Below are positions 45,060 through 57,029 of a stretch of 64,000 bases of DNA, in pieces; position 1 is the first letter of the stretch; every line of letters starts with the position of its first letter. The stretch is from assembly GCF_048773025.1 (NCBI RefSeq), contig NC_133564.1, positions 31,754,645 through 31,818,644 on the forward strand, read 5' to 3'. The notes beneath the pieces were generated by a model that did no database searches, was not told the DNA's origin, and worked only from the letters and a program-made list of their open reading frames with translations. The translations under genes were made by a program, and so were the position numbers. This DNA is from Camelus bactrianus (taxonomy: Eukaryota; Chordata; Mammalia; Artiodactyla; Camelidae).

Positions 45060-45950
45060 CCCGGCCGGGGCAGCAGTTCTTGCCCGCCAGGGGGCGGCTC
45101 GGCGGGTCCCGAGCGCGCCCACCTGGTGCTAGTGACGCGGCGCCCCGCCCCTTGGCGCCCCGCCTTCCCGGCCCGCCCCACGACGCCCCGCCCCTCGGCG
45201 ACCCGCCTCCCGGGCCCACCACTTGGGGTCCCGTCTGCCTGTCTCCCAGGAGCCCCGCCTTCCCATAGCCCCGCCCCTTAGTGCCCCGTCTCCCCGCCTA
45301 CCCGCCTGCTCAGCCCACCGATCGGCGCCCCGTCTGCTCATCTACCCAGGGCCCCGCCCCTGGCCCCTCCCGGCCCCGCCCCCAGGCACCCTCCCGGCCC
45401 TGCCCTGCGCGCGCCGGCGCGAGAGTGCGGGGCGTGAGGTTAAACGGCGGGAGGGAGGGGATGGGACGCGAGGGTCACGTCAAAGCGGCGTAGACAAAGG
45501 GCGGGCGCGCGCACGTCCCTACGCACGCCTCGGCCGGCAGCGGCGGCGGCGAGGGCGGGAGGAACGGTCCGCGGAGGGATTTGGCGCCTCGGAGCCTCTC
45601 GGTCGGTGAGTACGACCCGGCCGGCCCCTGCCTGAAGGTCACTGGCCGTGGGGGAGCCGGGGGCGGAGCTGGGGTTCGGGGCCTCGCGGCCCGCGAGGGC
45701 TATGGTCCGGGGACACCCTCCCTGTGTCGCCCGGGCGCCCGGAGGCACCACTGGCGCTGCCTGGGGTTTCCCGGCGCCGGAACGTGCCGCCCCTGCGCGG
45801 TGGAGCGGCCCGCGCGCGACCCTGCCGCGCCCTCCGCCCGCGCCCGGAGGCCGTTCCCTCTCCCGTCGGATCCTCCCGAGTCCCGTCCCCGCGGCTCGCC
45901 CTCCGAGCGTCGGGGAGCGCAGCCTGTGTCAGAGATCGCTGGCAGGCACC
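45060..45950 (+). promoter_or_regulatory. GPAT4: GPAT4 CpG-island promoter with GC-box array
   Basis: A very CpG-rich island without a TATA box. Five exact CCCCGCCCC Sp1/KLF boxes lie at 45143-45151, 45186-45194, 45269-45277, 45352-45360 and 45374-45382. A CRE/E-box-like GTCACGTCA stands just upstream of exon 1 (about 45475). Sp1-type control is inferred from motifs. Confidence 0.85.
45500..45605 (+). other. GPAT4: GPAT4 exon 1 (5' UTR; start approximate)
   Basis: The segment runs through a GGCGGCGGC stretch and ends at a strong donor (GGTCG-GTGAGT) at 45605. The start is estimated from the position of the GC boxes and CRE-like site. It is non-coding because the start codon lies at 55891. 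Confidence 0.7.
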
Positions 45951-46509
45951 TTCCCCTGAATTGCTTAGGTTCTCTGGCTTCCCTGGGATGCACGTTTTCC
46001 TCTCTCGTTCTCCCAAGGAGCCCCATTTTGCTTTCTTAAGGATGTCTGAAGCCGCGAAATCCCTTGCCTTTCCGTTCTGATTTCATGCCTTGCGAAGCAT
46101 CCTCCCATCAGGGGGTCTTGTTTATTTCCTCACTTTCGGATTCACATAGGCCTTTAACTTTTGCAGTTGAAAAGTTAGGGAAAATAACTGTATGAAACGT
46201 ACCCTGTAGCGCTGGAAGCAAGTTCCACGCTGTACTAGATCACAGTGCCTCACTGCTCATGGCCTCTGTGCCGTGTATCTTACCGTTGATAACTTTCTTG
46301 AGATCAGTTGAAGAATTTCCTTCCTGGTTCGTTGTCCTTAATTTTGGCCGAACCCTGAGTACCCCTGCTTAGTTTCATGGCTTGTAGATTGTATCTCAAC
46401 CCAAGAGAAGTGGTGTGAAAAGCAATTATCATTATGCCAGAGACTGTAGAAAAGAGACATGTTTTAATGCCAGTTCGGCATTCCTTTCTCACTTTGACAA
46501 TGATTTTTT

Positions 46510-46690
46510 TTTCAGCCTTGTATTATGGAGAATTTCAGACATAGAAAAGTAGATAGAATAGTGAACCAATATGTACCCATTACCTAGCCTCCATAAATAA
46601 CTAATCTATGGCTCACCGGGTCTCATCCCTTCCCCACCCCCCAATGCCTCTGAGATAAATCTTTGATGTCAAAAGTAGCTTGAGATTCAA
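46510..46690. repeat. Old L1-type LINE fragment
   Basis: 'ggagaatttcagacatagaa', 'aagtagatagaatagtgaac' and 'catgtacccat'-like sequence resemble ancient L1 3' sequence. Orientation is uncertain. Confidence 0.5.
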
Positions 46691-46869
46691 AATAAAAATC
46701 TTACTATGGAATGAAGTCATAACGTGCTTTATTGGGACATTGTCTACCATTATACGCCCTTCAACTCAGAAACACATAAAAGCGTTGAAGAAGGACCAGA
46801 AAAGGATATCACATGATCAGGCTGCTTGGAGGACAGGTTACAACATAAAGTGTGGATGAGAACTTTCAG

Positions 46870-46990
46870 ATCATCTGGTCTAACTTTGTCATTTTTGACA
46901 CAAGGTCCACAGAGGTTCAGTGACTTGTCCAGATCATCAGGGAATTAGAGGTGGAACCGAGGCTGGAAAGGACATCTCCCAGCTCCGCAT
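46870..46990 (-). repeat. MIR SINE fragment
   Basis: 'agaggttcagtgacttgtcc' and 'gggaattagaggtggaaccg' fit reverse-complement MIR. Confidence 0.65.
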
Positions 46991-47442
46991 CTATTCTTTC
47001 TCCTGCACAGTGCAGCTTGCCTGTGGTTCATTTCCTTCGGGAAAGAAATGCTTGGAAGGGCCATGACTGAAAACTCTTGCAGTGAGGGGTCTGGGTGGGT
47101 AAATAGGAACCTTTCCACCAAATTCCGAAGGAATAAAACTAGGGGAGAGGCCTTAAATTTTTCTTAAGCTAGATCTGGGACAAACCAAGGCGTTCTCATC
47201 AGAGCATTTAGGAAACACAGGAAAATGCCGACCTTAGAAGAGGAATACCAAACTGAGACTAAAGGCAAGCTTTCAAAGATTGAAATACATTCACAGCTGT
47301 TTAATAAGGGGTTCCTAAGGGAAACTGGAATGGTTCTTTGGATTGCACCCCTGATGTTTTGGTCTTGGTGGCAGAGAGAACAGTAGCAGCCTCCCATAAA
47401 ACATCCTTCCTTGCCATGAGAAGTTAAGAATCCTGGACTTTT

Positions 47443-47598
47443 TTTTTTCTTTTTTTAAAAAAAGCTCATTTTTTGGGGGGGGGGGTAATTAGGTTTATTT
47501 GTTTCCTTATTTATTTTAATGGAGGGACTGGGGATTGAACCCAGGACCTTGTGCTTGCTAAGCATGTGCTCTACCATTGAGCTATATATCCTCCCCTC
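47443..47598 (-). mobile_element. Camelid tRNA-Ala-derived SINE
   Basis: It has 'ggtaattaggtttatttgtt', 'actggggattgaacccagga' and 'ctctaccattgagctata'. A 12-bp target duplication with one mismatch (tcctgg-r-ctttt) lies at 47431-47442 and 47599-47610. Confidence 0.93.
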
Positions 47599-48546
47599 TC
47601 CTGGGCTTTTATTTTTTTAGAGAAACCCATGGTCTGCATTTGCTATTATGCTTTCTGCTCTTAAGTTTCCTTATCTCAAGAAAGACAGGTAAATTCTGTA
47701 CTTGTCCTTGTACCTGTTTTCTTACCCTTAAAATAGGGATAGTCTGCCTCCAGGGGATGCGGTGAGCAAGGGAGCCCTTGCATATAGACTTTGAGTTTGC
47801 TAGTAAGTTCAGTGTCTCTGGTACGCATAATTGTTTATAGATTTACTTTCAGGATGGACTTCCCTTTTGTGAGTTTGTGACCTAAATGTGGCAGTTGCCC
47901 TCCACATCCAGTGTGGAAATGTGGCTAACATGAGCAGCTTCTGGGTGTCTTGGAAAATCATTACCCCTGAAGACATGCGTGTGGCGGGATTGTGGATTTT
48001 GTGTTTGTCATGTCAGAAGGAGTGCTGTGGTTACTTAGTCCGCCAGGATTCTAGCCTGACTTGCTCACTGGTTTCTGCTAAAGAATAAGCCACATCTCTG
48101 ATTTGTGCGCGCATCATAGGTTACTTTCTATGTTAAAAATCTCTTTTGCGGAAGAATATTTGGTCCTGGTAAAGCTTGAGCTGCGCTGCAGAACTGTTTC
48201 TTCAGGTAGACTAGAGGTTCATTACTATGGCATGTCATTTACCCCTTCCTGTGGCATTTCATTCATGGGGAGGACCTGTCCGCATGCTACCAGTTCCCTG
48301 CATGGTAACACTTCCAGTCGCATGATGAATGCTTTCTAAGGGCACAGAGTTTTAGGATGAGGAGGAACGTTACAAGCGCTTGGAGTTTTTCCTAACTCCT
48401 TTAAGGTACTCTCGCCTTTAAAACACATCCATGGGCAAACAGGCCATCCAGCCACAGAAGCTTGGCTGCTGTCTTTGGATGCTCGTTTTATTTTGTCTTG
48501 CAGAATAGTTGTTCGTGTGTTTGGAGTGAGCCTCCTATTAGCTCAG

Positions 48547-48693
48547 GGGAAGGGGGGTTTAAGTTTAACGCAGTGGCGGAGCGCGTGCTCAACATGCTTG
48601 AGGTCCTGGATTCAATCCCCAGTCCCTCCATTTAAAAAAGTAATTAATTAATAGTAAATAAATACATAGATATAATTACCTCCCCACCAAAAA
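48547..48693 (+). mobile_element. Camelid tRNA-Ala-derived SINE, diverged
   Basis: The head is degraded ('ttaagtttaacgcagtggcg'), while 'gaggtcctggattcaatccc' and 'cagtccctcc' are clear. The tail has 'taattacctccccacc'. Confidence 0.85.
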
Positions 48694-48879
48694 GTTTGTG
48701 AAGCGTGCTGTAAATGTATGTAGAAACATAATACCAGCCAATGTAATTTTTAAAATTTTGTAGTAGCCACTTAAAAAAATTAAAAGAAACTGTTGTAAAT
48801 TTAATAATGTATTTTGCTTAACCCAGATTATCCAGAATAGCACTTCAACTAATGTACACATTATTGAAATCTTTTACAT

Positions 48880-49140
48880 TCTTTTTTTTAATTGAAGTAC
48901 AGTCGATTTACAATGTTGCATTAATTTCTTTCTGGTGTTAATTTCTGGTTAATTTCATAGTGATTCATTTTTACATATATATTTACATATACATATTTTA
49001 CATATATATATTCCTTTTCACATTCTTTTTTCATTATTGACCATTATGAAGTATTGAATATAGTTCCCTGTGCTATACAATAGGACCTTGTTTTTTGCAT
49101 TCATTTTTTTTTCCGCACTGACTCATTGAAATTCCAGTGT
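48880..49140 (-). mobile_element. L1 3' end, antisense
   Basis: 'aattgaagtacagtcgattt', 'acaatgttgcattaatttct' and 'atagttccctgtgctataca' are the reversed 3' region of an artiodactyl L1, with an AT-rich (TA)n-like insert in the middle. Confidence 0.85.
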
Positions 49141-49544
49141 CTGTTTTACATTTACAGCACATTTCAGTTTGGACGAGCGGCATTTCAAGTGCTCAAGAGT
49201 CACGTGGGCTTAGCGGCTGCCTTGTTGGACAGCACAGAACCACTGGCCTTTGAACATGGGGATGAAGGAACATGTAATGTTCTTGGTGATACTCGGTTCT
49301 GAGGTTACAGTGGGGTTTGTGGTTTGGATCATTGGTTTTTTTCTTTCTTGTTTCAGTGATTTTTCTTTGCACAGTTAGGGTTTGTTTCAAGTTTGTGGCA
49401 AGCTGAACAAAGAAGTCTGATGTTTCACAAATTTTGTGCCTTTGTGATAAAACACTTTCTCATCTTAAACAAGACTGCTTAGTCATTGGGGGGGGGGAGC
49501 TTTTTAAAAATGGCTAGTAACAGAGCTCAAAAATAAAATAATAG

Positions 49545-50080
49545 AAAACAGGCAAAAGATTTGAGCACTTCACCAGAGGAGATACAGAGATGGCAAATAA
49601 GCTCGTGAAAAGAGGCTTAATATCATTGGTTGTGAGGGACAGAGAAGTTAAAATCTTTCAGCCATTAGCACGTCTGAAATTAAAAAGACAGCGTGTCAAG
49701 TATTGGTGAGGCTGTAGAGCAAAATGGAACTTCCAGGCACAACTGGGGATCAATGCAAGATGGTACAACCAGTTCAGAAACCCGTTTGGCAGTTTCATAA
49801 AGAGTTAAACACACACCTCCCTCATCCCACGCCTAGGTATTTTCCCCAGGAGAAGTGGAAGTGTATGCTGGAACAGGGCTCGGAGATAGCGGCTTTATCT
49901 GTAAAAGTCCCAGACTGGACCGACCGCAATGTCATCAGTAGGTGAGTGGCTGGAGAAACTGTGGCAGATTCTACCTCGGGGGTTCAGCTCAGCAGCAGCA
50001 GGGATTGTGCAGCGGCATGAACGAATCTTAGAGTAATTATGGCGAGTAAAATAAACCAGATATACGTTTTTGAAAAAGAC
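49545..50080 (+). repeat. Old L1/HAL1-type LINE relic
   Basis: 'gcaaaagatttgagcacttc', 'ggcaaataagctcgtgaaaa', 'attggtgaggctgtagagc' and 'ggcagtttcataaagagtta' are in ORF2 order, sense strand. Diverged. Confidence 0.7.
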
Positions 50081-50879
50081 CAGAAAGTTGCTTCCGGTTG
50101 CACACGCAACACTCAAATGTAAAAGCACTGATTTTGAAATTGAGCGCAGAGCAGGGTTCAGGTTGGGTAATGAACCATCCTGGGGCTTACAGCCCCAGCA
50201 AATCAAGCTGTCCTTTCTCAGACAGATGGCCCTGGAGCATCAATCCTTTATCTTGGTCCCTTTTTCTTTCTTTTTTTTTTTCTTTTCCAGCTTTGCAAAT
50301 TATGTTGCTTTAGGTTGAATTTGGTGCTACGTTCCGTATTACCCAAGTCCAACTCACATTAGGCCTTTCTAGGCAAGGAGAAAGGACTTGAGGGCAGAAT
50401 GACTGTAGTTAAGACCCAGACCCTGAAACTGACCATATTCCTGTCGTCTTAAGAACCTAGTGGGTTGCATTATCCTGTGGCCTGTGGTGGCCTGGCTTTG
50501 TCTTGGGCCATTTGTTTTATCCAGGATTGCTGTTAGCTCCAAGTGTGCCCCTGGATTTTCAGCAGTCAGGTTCACTTCCCCAGGCAGCTCTGGGCTGCCA
50601 CATCTCACTGGAAACATACGCATTCCTCCTAAGCAGTAGTGTCCTTCGCAAGCAGATTTCTTATACTCCTCTGCTCCGTACACTGGACATTAAAGTCACC
50701 CCAGTACACACCGCCTTCATGAGGTGTGTTTATTTAGCATCACATCAGAATGGGGGCATTTGAGGGGTCTATGACCTGGCAGAGGAGACTAGGGAAAATG
50801 AATGGCTGTCCTCCGAAGGGTAACCCACCCCAGAGCAAATGAGAGGCCAGCCTGGCTTGCAGAACGGCCACTAGACTGC

Positions 50880-50990
50880 GGATCAGATCTGAGTTCTAGT
50901 TCTGCCTCTGTTACTGGCCAATTTGGTGACTTGTCTCAGTCATTTAACTCTTCCAGGGCTCAATAATTTGAGCCATTTAAAGAGCTTGGA
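50880..50990 (+). repeat. MIR SINE fragment
   Basis: 'agttctagttctgcctctgt', 'tactggccaatttggtgact' and 'cagtcatttaactcttccag' match MIR in sense orientation. Confidence 0.7.
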
Positions 50991-51194
50991 TTAGAATTCT
51001 CAGTGACTGACTGACGAAGTCCAGGTTTGCACCAGCCATCCTGGGTAGGGCTTGTAAACAGCGTGGGGGCAGAAGTGGTGTTGAAAACAGATTTCTTACC
51101 AGTGTAGTGTCATAACTTATTGGCAAATGCCTTCAAGTGCCTCTTCTCCTTCACAATAACAGGAACTTAGAATAGTAATAATAATAGTGCACTT

Positions 51195-51375
51195 TGCACA
51201 TTAACCTTGTTGTAAGCACTGTGAAAAGTGCCTTACATCGATTATCTCATCATTTAAACAGTCTTTTTAGTATGTGTTTTTGAACAGAAGCTTAAAGAGA
51301 TTAAGTAATTTACCCAAAGTCACACTCACACTGCTAGTTAAGTGGTAAAGTCAGGATTCAAACCCTGATGTGTTT
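51195..51375 (-). repeat. MIR SINE
   Basis: 'agtgccttacatcgattatc', 'aagcttaaagagattaagta' and 'gtcaggattcaaaccctgat' are reverse-complement MIR. Confidence 0.85.
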
Positions 51376-51631
51376 CTTTTGATTTTTGAATCATGAGACT
51401 ATTTCCTATTCAGAATGATAAATACAGTTTTAAAAGTACCGAAAAGATAAAGTGACCCCCTCCCTTCTGTTCCTCGAGGCAGCTCCTTGTAGCCAGTCTC
51501 CTGTGTACCTTTCCAGAAATAGGGATCAGTCAAAGTACACATAGAAACCGGATATTTGTCCTTTTCCTCCCTCCCTCAGAGCTGATGTTTACTGTGGACA
51601 CTGTTCTGCATCTGACTGGGAGATTGTTTCT

Positions 51632-52226
51632 CTCTCTTTTTTTTTTTTTTTAATATATATAATCATCTTTATTATAATTTATGAATACATCAGAAACTGA
51701 CATGAATCTCTTTAATAAGACATCTAGGTTCTCATAGGCAGCTGCTTTCCATTCATGGTTACAAAATCCAGTTGACTTCAGAATGGTTAAAAAAAAAAGG
51801 CCAAGCAATGTGTTAGTGTTACTATGACAAGTTTCCAACTTACAGGAAACCTGGAACAGTCTCAGGGCCTCCCAGGTCAAGAGGCTATGCTGTCTTAACA
51901 GACCTGCCCACACTGAAGTGTCTCCTGGACTTTCTTAAAAACTTCAGTGGGCCCCTGGACAACAGAATATTATGTTACTCTGCTGGTTTTTAAGGTACAG
52001 TTCCAGGGGTAAACACTGCCCAAGATTTTCAAACTGTCCAAGCTTAGCTTCCAAAAATAGTGTATTATTCACTTTACCAACTCTCCCTGCCAAACAAAGG
52101 ACCCCAAAGCATTAAGTGTTAACTACAAAGTCAGGTGAGTCTCCTCTTCTCTCCCCGAGTCAAGTTCTTTGGAACCTAAGTGATCGCAGGCACCGCACGC
52201 CTAGGGCAGTGGTCTCTCCCGAAAAG
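51632..52226 (-). pseudogene. Processed retrocopy of an unidentified transcript, antisense
   Basis: A perfect 15-bp target duplication (tgggagattgtttct) lies at 51617-51631 and 52227-52241. The left edge is a poly(T), i.e. a 3' poly(A) on the reverse strand, preceded on that strand by AATAAA (reverse of 'tttatt' near 51668-51673). The reverse strand begins CTTTTCGGGAGAGACC, a 5'-TOP-like start. These are hallmarks of L1-mediated copying of a spliced, polyadenylated RNA. I find no long open frame, so the parent may be a non-coding host RNA or a 3' UTR. I cannot name it. Confidence 0.85.
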
Positions 52227-52414
52227 TGGGAGATTGTTTCTTGTCAGCAAGTATGTAGATGTGTCAGTGTCTCTTGTTTAATTTTTTTTAACAGATGACT
52301 AGTATTCCATTACAGCCTCTGTTAGTGGACTTGGGTGTTTCTTTTGACGTTGCAGACAGTGTTGCAGTCAGTAACCGTGCACAGACATCATTCTGACTGT
52401 GCTTCAGCGGGGTG

Positions 52415-52640
52415 AGGGTTTCTCGACCTCCCGCACTGTTGACATTTGGGGCCAGGTAATTCCCTGTGGGAGGAGGTGGCCTGTGCATCTTAGCAGGTTT
52501 AGTGGCCTCCCTGTCCTCCGCGCTGGCTGCCGGGAGCACCCCCACCCCAAGTTTTAACAACCAAAAACATCTGCATGCATTACCCAGTGTTCCCCAAGGA
52601 GCTAAAAAACAAAAATCAGCCCTGGTTGAGAACTACTGTT
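52415..52640. mobile_element. MER20-type hAT-Charlie MITE
   Basis: 'cactgttgacatttggggcc', 'aggtaattccctgtgggagg', 'cctgtgcatcttagcaggtt' and 'ggttgagaactact' follow the MER20 consensus from end to end. Confidence 0.8.
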
Positions 52641-53439
52641 CCAGTTTATCTCTAGGATCAGTTTTTAGAAGTAGGATTTCTGGCCCTGAGGGTGTGTGGA
52701 TTTACAGCTGAACTGTTCCACAGAGAGGTCGTACCATTGTACATTCCAGCCCGCAGGCTCGGAGGGTATTTTCACCCATAGGGAGGTTTATTAAAAAAAG
52801 TGCTTTTTGCCATCTCACTCTAGTTTTAATTCAGATTTCTCCGCTTCACAGCTAACCTTTTACGAAGCACCGAGTGCTTGCTAGGCACCACGTAGTAGCT
52901 TTTGATTTGTGGGTTTTGTGACATACTTGAGATGCCTTCCTCTCTGTCTAGGCCTCTTAAAGTTTGGTCCTTAGAACTGAGGACACTGCTCTGGGTTTCT
53001 TCTGATCAGAATGAAGTGATAATACGTACCATTTACTGAGATCTGTTATGTGACTGATGGTGCTTAGTGCGCTATAAGAATGTGTTATCGCGGGGAGTCT
53101 AAGCCTGGCCTCCGAGGCAATGACGTATCTTCCTTTCCTGGAGTTGGTATGTGGCATCCCTCTGGACATACTCTGGTCGTAGGTATGGTCTCCTGACCTG
53201 TAGGCTGTGTCACAGGGTCACAAAGAGCTGCCTGAGCCGAAGCGTTTCATTCTGTAACTGGGCGTCACGAGTCCCTGCTTGGTGATGGGGCCAGAACTGG
53301 TGTAGATGGCCCGATTTAAATTTGTCTCTTCCCTCTGCTTTCCCGTCCAGGACTCTCTTGTTGACAGTCATCAAAGTGTGAAATCAGGACTTCGTGTCCG
53401 TTTACTTGTTCAGTGCTTGTCTCTGGGCCTGTCTGGTCA

Positions 53440-53515
53440 GCGCTTGGTGCCTAGTGCCTACCACGGAGCGTGGCACATAGTTTGTGCCCAGTGAATATCC
53501 GTTGAATGATCTAGT
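53440..53515 (+). repeat. L2 LINE 3' terminus
   Basis: 'gagcgtggcacatagtttgt' and 'gcccagtgaatatccgttga' match the L2 3' end. Confidence 0.7.
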
Positions 53516-54164
53516 CACCCCTGGGAACTGGGGAGCCCTGGGAAGTGGGCTGTGGGGGGCCCAGATCTGCCATTCAGTGGGTTGCAAGTTTTGTTAGTTT
53601 CAAGGGGGCTGTCACGTTCCTAGGATGAAGCCATCTTCCCTCCTGAAAGGTTCAGAACTAGTTGGTTCTTTCGTTTTTCTCGGGACCATTTGGGCTCTTG
53701 GGGGAACTTTGGTCCAAATGACTCTCAGTGAATTTGGCTGAAAGTTGAGGAAATTAGAAGGAGTAACTATTGTCCTGAGCTGTTGGCTTCCCCTGCCTTG
53801 TGCTTAAGGAGTCACAGTTAGATTTACTTGAGGCAGAGGGGTGTCCTCCCCTTCCTGAGCATTTATATAGAAATTCTGGTGTGATTGAGTCCTGACGTGA
53901 GCGTTTACCCCAAATTTGCAGAGATCAGAGTCTGTTAAGGGGCCTTAAGTCACCAGTCCCTCGAGGCTCCGTGATAACCGCGGTTTGCTGGCTTTTTCTC
54001 TACTTCTAAGAATTCACAGGATTGTTTACTGTTGGCCACGTAACTCGTCTGGCTAGTTACTGTTCAGTGTTCTGCAGTCTGGCACTCATTACCAAGAGCG
54101 CCAGGGACGCAGGGGTGGAGGACATCGAGGGGACGTTCCCTGCCTCCAAGGGAGGCGGGAGCAG

Positions 54165-54385
54165 TCGGGTCAGGTTTCAGCAGACTGGCTGTAAAGGGTC
54201 AGATAGTAAATAGTGTAGGCTTTGCAAGCCATGGTCTCTGTCATGTGTTATTCTTTTTTTTTCTTTTTCTTTTTTTTGGAACAATTCTTTAAAGATGTAG
54301 AAACCATTCCTAGGTCACGAACCTTATAAAAACTGGCCCAGATTTGGCCTGTAGGCCTGGTGTGCCAGCCTCTGAACTAGGTGAA
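54165..54385 (+). mobile_element. hAT-Charlie-type DNA transposon relic
   Basis: 'ctgtaaagggtcagatagta', 'aatagtgtaggctttgcaag' and 'cccagatttggcctgtaggc' are typical of a common MER-class hAT element. The exact subfamily is not assigned. Confidence 0.7.
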
Positions 54386-55060
54386 GAAATCACTTTATTG
54401 TTAAATGTGTTCTCTCATGTTTTGGGGACATGAACCCAGAGTAACCTTGGGAATTCTCAGCTGATTGTGATCCAAAGAAAGGAGTTGTAAACTCTGGCAT
54501 GGGAAGTCAGAGTGACCCTCGTGTCGGTCACCTTGGGTCCATGGGACTCAGGGTCACCTTGGCCTGTGTGACAGCAGCTGTCCAGTGGGACAGAGGGGTC
54601 TTGCTGCCTCTTTCCCCGACGGGGGCTGGCCAAGGGGAATATGGATGGAAGAGGGGCACAGAGGGGTGGCCCTGAGATTAGGCTGGAGTTGGACAGGTTT
54701 AAGGAATACAGTGACCCAGGGAATTGAACTGATTAAGTCTCAGAAATACATCTAATTTCCTGAACCTCTGCTGGGATGGCCTTAGAAATCTGGCAGGTGC
54801 TATCAGTTTGGCCAGTCGATAAAAATGATGGAGCACGTCTGTACCTTCGACTCAGAGCACCAAATTCTGACGCGTGAGTCCAGATTTGTCTCTCACAAGT
54901 TCTGTAGAGTGGGCCTGGCGTGCAGGAATTTTAATTTATTGTTCAAGGTAGTTTTGAGCTAAGAGGGCAGAGTGACACGTCCCCCGCCCCCGCCCAAACA
55001 CGGGTGGCCGCCTCTCCTCCGGGTTTGTTTGACTAATGGTGCTTTTGTCTCCACCTCCAG

Positions 55061-55307
55061 CTTTGGCAGCATGTGAGGAGCCTCTTGCCCAGAGCCCAGG
55101 TCACCGCTGAGAAGGGGGCCTGAGGGAGAAGAGGATCCAGAGGAAACCAGTGCCAGAAGTGTCTGGAATTACAGTCACCGCGGGCGGCATGCGACATTTG
55201 GGGCCAGCATCCGTGTCCTCCCGGCGGAGACTGTAGCTCCCCCGGGCAGGAGGGTCCTGGAAGCCGCACGTGCCAGGAGCCCCTCTAGAGGAAGGATGGG
55301 GCCAGAG
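55061..55307 (+). other. GPAT4: Probable GPAT4 5' UTR exon
   Basis: A good acceptor (CTCCACCTCCAG, ending at 55060) opens a GC-rich segment with several out-of-frame ATGs. A possible donor (CCAGAG-GTGAAC) lies at 55307-55308. If that donor is not used, the exon may run through to the start-codon exon. The acceptor CTCCCCCAG at 55809 would then be unused. Confidence 0.45.
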
Positions 55308-55890
55308 GTGAACTCTCCACATTGAACACAGTTTTGAGCTTATGAAGGAGTTTTAAGGAAAACAGTTATTTAATTTCTGCGTATTGACATTGACGAGCCT
55401 TCTGTGTGAAGTGCCAGTGGTCACCCCCCTCCACGGGGGTTGCCAGGACTTTTCTGGCACCGAGCTGAACTCTTCTTGGTAGTTCTGGCAATGACGGATC
55501 TTCAGGACAGATTTATCTGCTAAATGCTCTGGGGCAGGGAAGAAAGGAAAACTTCTGGGAGCCACGTAGGGTCGCCGAGCAGAGACCGCGCCCTTGCCGC
55601 TCACTCGCCCAGACGCCCAGCCCGGACTTGGATGCTGGTGCTGAAGGTTGATCTGCCTTGTCCGCGCACGGCCCCTCTCTACTGGGGCGAGCCAACGGTC
55701 TTGGGCCCTTGGTGGCCTCTTTTGCTGTCATTCCACTCCCAAGCTCTCTGCTCCGGGGTCGTGGTTGAGTGATGTGAACTTTGGAATGGAGTTGGCGTCC
55801 CTCCCCCAGCTGCCACTGTCCACGAGGACCATCTGAGGCTGGGCTTTGTTCGTGGGGAGGAGGGCGCTGGCCTTGCCTGCATCGTGCACC

Positions 55891-56055
55891 ATGTTCCTGT
55901 TGCTGCCTTTTGACAGCCTGATTGTCAACCTCCTGGGCATCTCCCTGACCGTCCTCTTCACCCTCCTCCTCGTCTTTATCATCGTACCCGCCGTCTTTGG
56001 AGTCTCCTTTGGTATCCGAAAGCTCTACATGAAAACCCTGTTAAAGATCTTCGCA
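55891..56055 (+). CDS. GPAT4: GPAT4 first coding exon
   Basis: GPAT4 (AGPAT6) is an ER glycerol-3-phosphate 1-O-acyltransferase that makes lysophosphatidic acid, the first step of triglyceride and phospholipid synthesis, and is important for lipid droplets and milk fat. The exon is 165 nt, 55 codons, starting MFLLLPFDSLIVNLLGISLT and ending MKTLLKIFA. By memory of the human protein it differs at only two or so positions (V for I in VPAVFG, T for S in MKTLL). Residues 10-40 form a strongly hydrophobic membrane segment. The ATG is in a good context (GCACCATGT). The donor is GTGAGT. The acyltransferase motifs (HX4D and so on) lie in later exons beyond the window. Confidence 0.97.
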
Positions 56056-57029
56056 GTGAGTATGCCGTTTACAAATGGTGGCTTCCCGGAGGAGGGGACA
56101 AGTGCAGTCAGCAGCAGGAGTTGTTCTTGTCTGGGTGATTGTCACCTCTCTGTCGGGGGGGGGGGGAGAAAGGAGATGGGAAGTGGCACTTTGCGTCGAA
56201 AGAGTAACTAAACATGTGCTTGTGAGAGCCTTCAGCAGTCTTTTTGAGCCGAAGTATTTGTTCAGTTTGTCTGAGCAAAGGAACCTATTCTGTGACTCCA
56301 CATCTTGCCTGTTAATTTCAAAGGGGGGGCTTACAATTAAAGAGAAAGTCACTGCCGGACGCCCCCTCTTCTTATGTCAACTCAGAGCTGCTGCGTCACA
56401 GAGTCCATCACTGGTCAGTAGGGAGAGTCTTTTCTCTCTATAAGACGTGCTTATCCTAAACAGGTTCTGGCATTGCAGACAGAAAGGATGAACAGAAAAG
56501 GGCCTTTGATGAATGGTTTTATTTTCTTAAGGATGGAGGAGAGGAAGAATATATTTCTTAACATATGTCAGAACTTAAGGAAGGAATTAGATTGCTGAGC
56601 AGAACTGGTCACAGTGCTAAGGAAATGGGTGAGAAGGGATATTTCCTGGAAGTTGATCTGGGCCACAAGCCTTTAAATATCTGTTTAGAGATTTGGTAAT
56701 TTATTAGCAATATCTGTTTTCAGTAGTCACCGGATCACTTTCTGGTGATCTGAGCTGAGACCATGTATAATTTGAGAAATGCACTCTTAATAGTAAAAAT
56801 GATACAGTTTTATTTGTTCCTATAGTGTCTTATGGTTCAGAAAAATTTCATTCATTTGCCATTGGTTCCTGATAGTTCTGCCTTGGACAGAAAGGATATC
56901 CATATCTTATCAATGAAGAAATAGTGACTCAGAAACGCGAAGTGAGCTATATGAAGTGCTGCGTTACAGTGGGAAATATTTTTTATGTATATTAATGAGC
57001 TTTGAGTTTTGGTGTTTAATATTCATGTA

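Larger units (their letters stand above)
45606..55060 (+). other. GPAT4: GPAT4 intron 1
   Basis: A long first intron with SINE, LINE, MIR, DNA-transposon and retrocopy insertions (listed separately). Unique stretches such as 45950-46500, 47600-48540 and 53520-54160 hold nothing I recognise. Confidence 0.75.

Noticed and set aside
45440-46080. Several overlapping frames over the GPAT4 CpG island
   Set aside because: Arginine-, proline- and alanine-rich frames in all phases are what CpG-island composition yields; the start codon of GPAT4 is far downstream.
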